6,364 bases of DNA, taken from the NCBI GenBank assembly GCA_030646595.1, contig JAUSKS010000295.1:1-6364 (forward strand). Direction: 5' to 3'. Every line of letters begins with the position of its first letter. Within the stretch, counting starts at the first letter, position 1. Below are positions 1-5,029 of the stretch, one piece after another. This DNA is from Gallionellaceae bacterium. Lineage in GTDB: Bacteria; Pseudomonadota; Gammaproteobacteria; Burkholderiales; Gallionellaceae. A program made the position numbers and the translations under genes. The notes under the pieces are model-generated. The model saw only the letters and a list, made by a program, of their open reading frames with translations. It did no database searches and had not been told where the DNA came from.

Positions 1-790
1 CGATATTGGTTTTTTCCATCGCAGCAATGCCGCCATTTTTTTTCAACCACTGAAACACCAGCCCGGCCACATAGACGGCATAAGTAGGCGGCGTGTTGTA
101 CATCGACTCATTATCGGCATGCGTCTGATAATCCAGCATGGCTGGCAAGCCACGGTGCGCCACGCCGACCAGATCATCGCGCACGATGACGATGGTCAGC
201 CCGGCTGGGCCGATATTTTTCTGTGCGCCGGCATAAATCAACCCGTATTTGGACACATCCATCTGGCGCGACAAAATATGCGACGACATATCCGCCACTA
301 AAGGCACATCACCAGTGTCGGGCACCCAATTAAATTCCACGCCACCTATGGTCTCGTTTGAAGTGTAGTGAAAATATGCCGCATGCGGATCACACTGCCA
401 GGTATTGAATGCCGGAATAGCCGTGGTGTTACTCGCCACCACATTCACATGGCAAAATTTCTTCGCTTCACTGATGGCCTTTTTCGACCACTCACCAGTA
501 TTCAAATAGTCAGCCGAATTTTTGCCACGCAACAAATTCATCGGAATCATCGCGAACTGCTGACTGGCACCGCCTTGCAGGAACAACACTTTGTAATTAG
601 CCGGTATGCCCATCAGCTCGCGCAGATCAGCCTCAGCCTGGGCTTGGATGCCCATATATTCCTTGCCGCGATGCGACATTTCCATGATCGACATGCCGCT
701 GCCGTGCCAGTCTGGCAATTCTGCCTGTGCTTGTAGCAATACTTCTTTTGGCAACACTGCCGGACCTGCGCTGAAATTGTAAATAGTCAT
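1..790 (-). CDS. serC: Phosphoserine aminotransferase SerC (3' end outside window)
   Basis: This PLP-dependent class V aminotransferase makes 3-phosphoserine from 3-phosphohydroxypyruvate and glutamate, the second step of serine synthesis. In proteobacteria it also acts in the pyridoxal phosphate pathway on the phosphohydroxythreonine precursor. I translated 263 codons from ATG at 790. The start [14 protein letters not shown] is the family's typical N-terminus. Other hallmarks are [10 protein letters not shown] (residues 70-79, phosphate and PLP contact region), [12 protein letters not shown] (142-153), [11 protein letters not shown] (165-175), and [12 protein letters not shown] (186-197), in which Lys191 should be the Schiff-base lysine. 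The family is about 360 residues long, so roughly 100 C-terminal residues are missing beyond base 1; no frameshift or stop is visible. It follows gyrA on the same strand after 94 bases, the usual gyrA-serC order. There is no Shine-Dalgarno sequence before the ATG. The assignment is very secure. Confidence 0.97.
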   Translation of the reverse strand, partial: MTIYNFSAGPAVLPKEVLLQAQAELPDWHGSGMSIMEMSHRGKEYMGIQAQAEADLRELMGIPANYKVLFLQGGASQQFAMIPMNLLRGKNSADYLNTGEWSKKAISEAKKFCHVNVVASNTTAIPAFNTWQCDPHAAYFHYTSNETIGGVEFNWVPDTGDVPLVADMSSHILSRQMDVSKYGLIYAGAQKNIGPAGLTIVIVRDDLVGVAHRGLPAMLDYQTHADNESMYNTPPTYAVYVAGLVFQWLKKNGGIAAMEKTNI

Positions 791-816
791 TTTAAAATTT
801 TAATAAATAAAAATTT
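791..816 (-). promoter_or_regulatory. serC: A/T-only serC leader without Shine-Dalgarno
   Basis: The 26 bases before the serC ATG are entirely A or T and contain a perfect 12-base palindrome, TTAAAATTTTAA (792-803). No purine-rich Shine-Dalgarno motif is present. Initiation therefore probably relies on an unstructured A/U-rich leader (ribosomal protein S1 binding is the usual explanation), or on ribosomes arriving from gyrA. A -10-like box could hide here, but the sequence is too A/T-rich to name one. Confidence 0.4.
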
Positions 817-893
817 AGGATTGAGGAACGTGGATCGAGGATTGAGTTAAAAACAGAGCAGAGAAGCTCCCCGATCCTCGATCCTCAATCCTG
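817..893. repeat. Opposed heptamer arrays (GGATYGA) between gyrA and serC
   Basis: On the plus strand, four 7-base units run in tandem: GGATTGA (818-824), GGAACGT (825-831, degenerate), GGATCGA (832-838) and GGATTGA (839-845). On the minus strand, three units run the other way: GGATTGA (891-885), GGATCGA (884-878) and GGATCGG (877-871). The two arrays face each other across about 25 bases and can pair in more than one register: 11 bases of 817-827 with 882-892, or 11 bases of 832-842 with 874-884. The transcript from gyrA into serC could thus form a long imperfect stem. The first minus-strand unit contains the gyrA stop codon (887-885). The array looks like a small dispersed repeat inserted at, or grown from, the end of gyrA. 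Confidence 0.8.
848..870 (-). terminator. Possible weak intrinsic terminator after gyrA
   Basis: Read in the gyrA direction, GAGC (869-866), the loop TTCTCT, GCTC (859-856) and then TGTTTTT (855-849) resemble an intrinsic terminator just after the gyrA stop. The stem is only 4 bp, plus one possible G-U pair, so it would be inefficient. It sits in the loop formed by the heptamer arrays, and termination here would cut transcription before serC. Partial read-through fits the conserved gyrA-serC order, but the call is tentative. Confidence 0.3.
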
Positions 894-3443
894 CCCTTCC
901 ACTTCTGGATCAGCAATCCTGCTCAACCCGGCCAGCTTGTCGCCTTTACCGAGGTTAATCAGTGTCACTCCTTGAGTAGCGCGGCCCATCTCGCGGATTT
1001 CCTTGACGCGAGTGCGGATGAGTACGCCGTTGGTGCCGATCAGCATGATCTCATCTTCCTGATTCACCAGCGTCGCCGCCACCACCTTGCCATTACGCGC
1101 GGAGGTCTGAATCGCAATCATGCCCTGTGTACCCCGCCCATGACGGGTGTATTCAACAATCGGCGTGCGCTTGCCGTAACCATTTTCAGTTGCGGTCAAT
1201 ACTGCCTGATTCTCATCTTCCGCCACCAGCAGCGCAATCACATGTTGCTTGGCGGCCAGCTTCATGCCGCGAACACCGCGCGAAGCACGACCCATAGAGC
1301 GCACATCGTTCTCGTCAAAGCGCACGGCCTTGCCGCCATCGGAGAACAACATCACGTCATGCTTGCCATCGGTCTGTGCCACGCCGATCAGATAATCGCC
1401 TTCGTCCAGATTGATAGCGATAATGCCGCCTTTGCGCGGATTGGCAAAGTCGGACAAGGCGGTTTTCTTGACTGTGCCATCCGCCGTAGCAAAGAACACA
1501 AACTGGTCATCGGAAAATTTCTTGACCGGGAGGATAGCGTTGATTTTTTCGCCTTCTTCCAGCGGCAGCAAATTAACAATGGGCTTGCCACGGCTGGTGC
1601 GCGCGCCCTGCGGCACGTCATATACCTTGATCCAATACACCCGACCGCGGCTGGAGAAGCACAGAATATAGTCGTGCGTGTTGGCAATAAACAGGTTGTC
1701 AACAAAGTCATCTTCCTTGGTCGAGGCCGCCTGCTTGCCGCGCCCGCCACGCTTCTGCGCACGGTATTCATCCATCGCTTGGGCCTTCATATAGCCCCCA
1801 TGCGACAGCGTCACCACCACATCTTCCGGCGCGATCAAATCTTCCATGCTCATGTCTTGCGTATGCGTGATGATTTCGCTGCGGCGTTTGTCGCCATACT
1901 GCGATTTAATCGCGATCAACTCGTCGCTGATCATTTTGGTGATGCGCGCAGGCTTGGCCAGAATATCGAGCAAGTCGCTGATCTTGTCCATCACCTCGCG
2001 ATACTCGCTCACAATCTTGTCTTGCTCCAGCCCGGTCAGGCGCTGCAAACGCAGTTCCAGTATGGCTTGCGCCTGCACATCCGACAGCTTGTAAACGTGC
2101 TGCTTGCCTTGCCCCACCAGACCAAATTCCGGCAACAGATTTTCCGGGCGCGCAGCATCACTCACCCGGCTCAGCATTTCTTCCACCAGGGAAGAGCGCC
2201 AGGAATGCGCCATCAATTCCTGCTTGGCTATTGCAGGCGTAGCTGCGGCTTTAATCAGCGCAATAATTTCATCCACGTTGGACAGCGCCACGGCCAGGCC
2301 TTCCAGCACATGACCACGATCACGCGCCTTGCGTAATTCAAATACTGTGCGGCGCGTTACCACCTCGCGCCGATGGCGCAAGAAGGCATCCAGGAATTGT
2401 TTCAGATTCAGCAACTGTGGACGGCCATCGAGCAAGGCCACCATGTTCATGCCGAAGCTGTCCTGCAACTGCGTTTCCTTATACAACTTATTCAGAATGA
2501 CCTCGGCCACTTCGCCGCGCTTTAATTCAATCACCGCGCGCATGCCGGATTTATCCGATTCATCGCGGATTTCGGAAATGCCTTCAATACGTTTTTCGCG
2601 CACCAGCTCGCCTATCTTCATCAGCAAATTGGCCTTGTTCACCTGATACGGCAGTTCATCAATGATGATGGATTGGCGATTGCCCTTATCCATATCTTCG
2701 ATGTGGCAGCGCGCGCGCATGATCACGCGCCCGCGCCCAGTGCGATAGCCTTCCTTGATCCCCGCCGTGCCATAAATAAAACCCGCCGTCGGAAAATCCG
2801 GCGCAGGAACCATAGCAATCAATTCTTCAATATCCATTTCCGGCGTTTTCAGCAGCGCCAGGCAGGCATCAATGATTTCGCTCAGATTATGCGGCGGAAT
2901 ATTGGTGGCCATGCCCACCGCAATGCCGGAAGAACCATTCACCAGCAAATTGGGAAAGCGCGCCGGGAACACCAGTGGCTCATGTTCGGAACCATCGTAG
3001 TTGGGGCCGAAATCAACCGTCTCTTTATCCAGATCGGCCAGCAATTCGTGCGCGATGCGCGCCATGCGGATTTCGGTATAACGCATCGCCGCCGCGTTAT
3101 CGCCGTCCACCGAGCCGAAGTTACCCTGGCCATCTATCAGCGGATAACGCAGCGAGAAAGGTTGCGCCATACGCACGATGGTGTCGTATACCGCCGTATC
3201 GCCATGCGGATGATACTTACCGATGACATCACCGACGATACGCGCCGATTTTTTGTAGGCTTTATTCCAGTCGTTGGATAGTTCGTGCATGGAAAACAGG
3301 GCTCGCCGATGCACTGGCTTGAGACCATCGCGCACATCGGGCAAGGCGCGCCCGACAATGACGCTCATGGCGTATTCGAGATACGACTTGCGCATCTCCT
3401 CTTCCAGACTGACTACCAGCGTTTCTTTGGCAAATTGTTCCAT
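885..3443 (-). CDS. gyrA: DNA gyrase subunit A
   Basis: GyrA is the DNA-cleaving subunit of the A2B2 gyrase that introduces negative supercoils using ATP bound by GyrB. With ATG at 3443 the protein has 852 residues (E. coli 875). Hallmarks in that numbering: N-terminal [20 protein letters not shown]; the winged-helix quinolone-resistance region with [10 protein letters not shown], where Thr83 and Asp87 match E. coli Ser83 and Asp87; [10 protein letters not shown] with the catalytic Tyr122; the tower and coiled-coil part with [17 protein letters not shown]; and the GyrA box QKRGGRG at 563-569, which opens the DNA-wrapping beta-pinwheel domain and marks it as gyrase rather than ParC. The C-terminus is short (PEVEGQD) and lacks the long acidic tail of enterobacterial GyrA. 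An in-frame GTG at 3455 would add four residues, but it lies within the AGGTG ribosome-binding site, so ATG 3443 is preferred. Confidence 0.98.
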   Translation of the reverse strand: MEQFAKETLVVSLEEEMRKSYLEYAMSVIVGRALPDVRDGLKPVHRRALFSMHELSNDWNKAYKKSARIVGDVIGKYHPHGDTAVYDTIVRMAQPFSLRYPLIDGQGNFGSVDGDNAAAMRYTEIRMARIAHELLADLDKETVDFGPNYDGSEHEPLVFPARFPNLLVNGSSGIAVGMATNIPPHNLSEIIDACLALLKTPEMDIEELIAMVPAPDFPTAGFIYGTAGIKEGYRTGRGRVIMRARCHIEDMDKGNRQSIIIDELPYQVNKANLLMKIGELVREKRIEGISEIRDESDKSGMRAVIELKRGEVAEVILNKLYKETQLQDSFGMNMVALLDGRPQLLNLKQFLDAFLRHRREVVTRRTVFELRKARDRGHVLEGLAVALSNVDEIIALIKAAATPAIAKQELMAHSWRSSLVEEMLSRVSDAARPENLLPEFGLVGQGKQHVYKLSDVQAQAILELRLQRLTGLEQDKIVSEYREVMDKISDLLDILAKPARITKMISDELIAIKSQYGDKRRSEIITHTQDMSMEDLIAPEDVVVTLSHGGYMKAQAMDEYRAQKRGGRGKQAASTKEDDFVDNLFIANTHDYILCFSSRGRVYWIKVYDVPQGARTSRGKPIVNLLPLEEGEKINAILPVKKFSDDQFVFFATADGTVKKTALSDFANPRKGGIIAINLDEGDYLIGVAQTDGKHDVMLFSDGGKAVRFDENDVRSMGRASRGVRGMKLAAKQHVIALLVAEDENQAVLTATENGYGKRTPIVEYTRHGRGTQGMIAIQTSARNGKVVAATLVNQEDEIMLIGTNGVLIRTRVKEIREMGRATQGVTLINLGKGDKLAGLSRIADPEVEGQD

Positions 3444-3452
3444 GTATGGCGG

Positions 3453-3457
3453 CACCT
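3453..3457 (-). promoter_or_regulatory. gyrA: Ribosome-binding site deciding the gyrA start
   Basis: AGGTG lies 9 bases before ATG 3443. Because it matches the 3' side of the Shine-Dalgarno consensus (AAGGAGGTG), this spacing is acceptable. It overlaps the GTG codon at 3455-3453, which argues against that codon as the start. The stop codon TAG of a short upstream frame (3458-3456) also overlaps it, so a ribosome ending there would sit on the gyrA site. Confidence 0.6.
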
Positions 3458-3473
3458 ACTTAAATTCATCCAA

Positions 3474-3493
3474 GCTGTTCATAAAAAAACAGC
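3474..3493 (-). promoter_or_regulatory. Hairpin in the gyrA leader
   Basis: In the gyrA transcript GCTGTT (3493-3488) can pair perfectly with AACAGC (3479-3474) across an 8-base loop, TTTTTATG. The stem and loop cover the stop codon of the first leader frame and the start codon of the second. A run of seven T (3489-3483) lies inside it. It could influence ribosome or polymerase movement in the leader, but a 6-bp stem is also possible by chance. Confidence 0.4.
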
Positions 3494-3508
3494 CCGTAAG
3501 TTTATCAT
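3479..3508 (-). CDS. Candidate 9-residue leader peptide upstream of gyrA
   Basis: A near-perfect Shine-Dalgarno sequence, GGAGGTG (3522-3516), stands 7 bases before an ATG that opens the frame MINLRAVFL and stops at TGA (3481-3479). This is a stronger initiation site than that of gyrA itself. The stop overlaps the ATG of a second frame (3482-3456, MNSLDEFK, TAG) as ATGA, the usual form of translational coupling. The second frame is in phase with gyrA and ends one codon before the GTG at 3455. If the leader is transcribed, ribosomes would load here and could be handed down to gyrA. No known attenuator peptide is recognised, and the peptide sequence shows no codon bias suggesting amino-acid sensing. 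The function is unknown and translation is unproven. Confidence 0.35.
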   Translation of the reverse strand: MINLRAVFL

Positions 3509-3554
3509 GCGGCCCCACCTCCAGACAAAACAAAATTACCCTTAAATACCAGCG

Positions 3555-3582
3555 CTAATATAGACTTGATCTGTTAAAACAA
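3555..3582 (-). promoter_or_regulatory. gyrA: Tentative gyrA promoter
   Basis: On the minus strand TTGTTT (3582-3577) precedes TATTAG (3560-3555) by 16 bases; the overlapping TATATT (3562-3557) is a better -10 but leaves only 14 bases. Both boxes are imperfect sigma70 matches. If used, the gyrA leader would be roughly 100 bases long and would include the leader frames. It overlaps the candidate ubiG promoter on the other strand. Confidence 0.25.
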
Positions 3583-3590
3583 GGCATAAT
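3561..3590 (+). promoter_or_regulatory. ubiG: Tentative ubiG operon promoter
   Basis: TAGACT (3561-3566, four of six bases of TTGACA) and CATAAT (3585-3590, five of six of TATAAT) are 18 bases apart. A start near 3597 would give a leader of about 70 bases holding the two small palindromes. The A/T-rich TATAAAAT at 3601-3608 is a second possible -10 without a good -35. Confidence 0.3.
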
Positions 3591-3613
3591 CCTGCGGCCT
3601 TATAAAATAAACC

Positions 3614-3636
3614 TGTCGCAGTGACACCCTTAGGGT
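3614..3636. promoter_or_regulatory. Two abutting palindromes before ubiG
   Basis: TGTCGCAGTGACA (3614-3626) is a 13-base dyad with one mismatched pair, and ACCCTTAGGGT (3626-3636) is a perfect 5+1+5 dyad that shares its first base. They lie just downstream of the candidate ubiG promoter, a position that would suit an operator. I recognise neither as a known regulator site, and short dyads occur by chance. Confidence 0.3.
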
Positions 3637-3669
3637 AATTGTTTTGCGTAATAACAGGATGACTCACAC

Positions 3670-4365
3670 ATGAGCAACGTCGATCAAATCGAACTGGACA
3701 AATTCAGCCAGATGGCACACCGCTGGTGGGATCCCAGCAGCGAGTTCAAGCCCCTACATGAAATCAATCCTCTCCGTCTCAACTATATCAATCGCACCAT
3801 TCCATTAGCCGACAAAACTGTGCTGGATGTAGGCTGCGGTGGTGGCATTCTGGCGGAAAGCATGGCCGCCTGCGGCGCACGGGTCACCGGCATAGATCTG
3901 GGCGAAAAGGCCTTACAGGTTGCCAAACTGCACCTGCTGGAAAGCGGGCAACAAGTGGATTATCGCAACATTGCCGTGGAAGATCTGGCGCGGACACAAG
4001 CGGGTCATTATGATGTGGTGACCTGCATGGAATTGCTGGAACATGTGCCTGACCCGGCCAGCGTCGTGCAGGCTTGCGCGCAATTGGTCAAGCCGGGAGG
4101 ATACGTATTTTTTTCCACGCTCAACCGTAACTTAAAGTCCTATATGATGGCTGTGATCGGTGCGGAATATCTGCTCAAGATGTTGCCGCGCGGCACACAT
4201 GATTACGCGAAATTTATCAAACCTTCCGAGCTGGCCCAGTTTTGCCGCAATGCGGGGCTGCAAGTCGCTGACATGAGCGGCATGAGCTACCACCCCCTGA
4301 CTAAAACGTATAGCTTGAGCCCTAACACTGACGTCAACTACCTGCTCGCCTGCCACCGTGACTAA
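3670..4365 (+). CDS. ubiG: Ubiquinone biosynthesis O-methyltransferase UbiG
   Basis: UbiG is the SAM-dependent methyltransferase that performs both O-methylations of ubiquinone synthesis, at the first and last ring-hydroxyl steps, at the inner membrane surface. The 231 residues match the usual length (E. coli about 240). Visible hallmarks are [20 protein letters not shown] (18-37), the SAM-binding motif [15 protein letters not shown] (51-65), the acidic residue Asp76 in GIDLG that should hold the SAM ribose, [11 protein letters not shown] (119-129), [15 protein letters not shown] (139-153), and [19 protein letters not shown] (164-182), a region linked to membrane contact in E. coli UbiG. AGGA (3656-3659) lies 10 bases before ATG. 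It is the first gene of the plus-strand operon and its stop overlaps the next gene by 8 bases. The assignment is very secure. Confidence 0.97.
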   Translation: MSNVDQIELDKFSQMAHRWWDPSSEFKPLHEINPLRLNYINRTIPLADKTVLDVGCGGGILAESMAACGARVTGIDLGEKALQVAKLHLLESGQQVDYRNIAVEDLARTQAGHYDVVTCMELLEHVPDPASVVQACAQLVKPGGYVFFSTLNRNLKSYMMAVIGAEYLLKMLPRGTHDYAKFIKPSELAQFCRNAGLQVADMSGMSYHPLTKTYSLSPNTDVNYLLACHRD

Positions 4366-5002
4366 AGCGGTTTTATTTGATTTAGATGGCACCTTTGCCG
4401 ACACCGCACCGGACCTGGCTGCCGCACTCAATCATGTACGCAGCCTGCATGATTTGCCGCCACTACCTCTGGCAGCTATACGCCCGCAAGCCTCACATGG
4501 CTCCATCGGCTTGCTGAAGCTGGGCTTTGAGGTCACGCCTGATGCACCTGGTTTCGCATCATTGCGTACCGCATTTCTGGACTATTACGCTGACCATATC
4601 TGTGTTCACACCGTATTATTCCCCGGCATGGTGCAATTAATAGATACGCTGGAACAACGCCATCTACCCTGGGGCATCGTCACCAACAAACCGCATCGCT
4701 TCACTGTCCCCTTGATGCAAGCGTTAGGCATGGCCTCGCGCGCCGCCTGTTTGGTAAGCGGTGATACCTGCGCGCGCGCCAAGCCCTATCCCGACCCATT
4801 ACTCAAGGCCAGCGAAATAATAGGCATTGCACCGCAACTATGTTTATATCTGGGCGATGATCAGCGCGACGCACAAGCTGCACAAGCTGCCGACATGCGC
4901 TGTATTATTGCGGCCTATGGTTATATCAATGGTCAGGACATATCCGCCTGGCCTATACACGGAGCTATCGAAACGCCTTTACAATTGCTGCACTGTCTTT
5001 AA
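4358..5002 (+). CDS. gph: HAD-family phosphatase, Gph-like (possibly MupP)
   Basis: This 214-residue haloacid dehalogenase-superfamily hydrolase has all four motifs: DLDGT at 8-12 with nucleophile Asp8 and acid/base Asp10 (family usually DGTLxDT, here DGTFADT), Thr109 in GIVTNKPH, Lys142 in [11 protein letters not shown], and the Mg-binding acids in GDDQRD (166-171). Residues between motif I and motif II form the helical cap that sets substrate choice. The start is GTG at 4358; it overlaps the ubiG end by 8 bases and is fixed by the conserved motif at residue 8. No Shine-Dalgarno is evident, so translation is probably coupled to ubiG. By similarity it is usually named phosphoglycolate phosphatase, which would clear 2-phosphoglycolate. 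However, the ubiG-linked HAD enzyme of Pseudomonas is MupP, an N-acetylmuramate 6-phosphate phosphatase of peptidoglycan recycling. The family is certain and the substrate is not. Confidence 0.88.
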   Translation: MTKAVLFDLDGTFADTAPDLAAALNHVRSLHDLPPLPLAAIRPQASHGSIGLLKLGFEVTPDAPGFASLRTAFLDYYADHICVHTVLFPGMVQLIDTLEQRHLPWGIVTNKPHRFTVPLMQALGMASRAACLVSGDTCARAKPYPDPLLKASEIIGIAPQLCLYLGDDQRDAQAAQAADMRCIIAAYGYINGQDISAWPIHGAIETPLQLLHCL

Positions 5003-5016
5003 GATTCACTTACTAC

Positions 5017-5023
5017 AGGGGGA
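5017..5023 (+). promoter_or_regulatory. Ribosome-binding site of the PAS-EAL gene
   Basis: AGGGGGA lies 6 bases before ATG 5030, a strong and well-spaced site. The 27-base gap after the phosphatase stop shows no terminator hairpin and no room for a separate promoter, which supports co-transcription with ubiG and the phosphatase. Confidence 0.75.
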
Positions 5024-5029
5024 ATAAAA

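Larger units (their letters stand above)
3526..3646. repeat. Inverted sequence shared by the gyrA and ubiG leaders
   Basis: The minus strand reads AGGGTAATTTTGTTTTG (3542-3526) in the gyrA leader, and the plus strand reads AGGGTAATTGTTTTG (3632-3646) in the ubiG leader. They are identical except for two extra T. Each copy lies shortly upstream of a Shine-Dalgarno motif and points in its own direction of transcription. The 89 bases between them contain both candidate promoters. The arrangement would suit a shared regulator site or a common untranslated-leader element. Confidence 0.5.
3444..3669. promoter_or_regulatory. Divergent intergenic region gyrA / ubiG
   Basis: This 226-base gap between two divergently transcribed housekeeping genes must hold both promoters. 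It is A/T-richer than the genes and contains several structures listed separately: two short frames and a hairpin in the gyrA leader, a shared inverted sequence near both leaders, and two small palindromes before ubiG. No full-length gene is present. In some betaproteobacteria I recall an ompA-family gene near here; none is in this window. Confidence 0.85.

Noticed and set aside
368..736. A 122-codon plus-strand frame opposite serC
   Set aside because: serC is unmistakable on the other strand and continues beyond the window, so this frame is antisense noise.
972..2336. A 454-codon open frame on the plus strand opposite gyrA
   Set aside because: It is wholly antisense to a certain gene, is rich in His, Arg and Ala as expected for a codon-bias shadow, and shows no recognisable domain or ribosome-binding site.
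2673..3281. A 202-codon plus-strand open frame opposite the gyrA 5' part
   Set aside because: It is another antisense shadow; its Arg- and His-rich sequence mirrors conserved gyrA codons.
3443..3455. GTG at 3455 as the gyrA start (four extra residues)
   Set aside because: The codon lies inside the AGGTG ribosome-binding site, and MEQFAKETL from ATG 3443 gives residue numbers that match E. coli Tyr122.
3456..3508. Programmed frameshift at the seven-T run joining the leader frame to gyrA
   Set aside because: A -1 shift leads only into the second mini-frame, which stops at TAG before gyrA, and a +1 shift stops even sooner; neither reaches gyrA.
5003..5029. Terminator or promoter between the phosphatase and PAS-EAL genes
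   Set aside because: The 27 bases contain no inverted repeat with a T run and no -35/-10 pair, only a ribosome-binding site.
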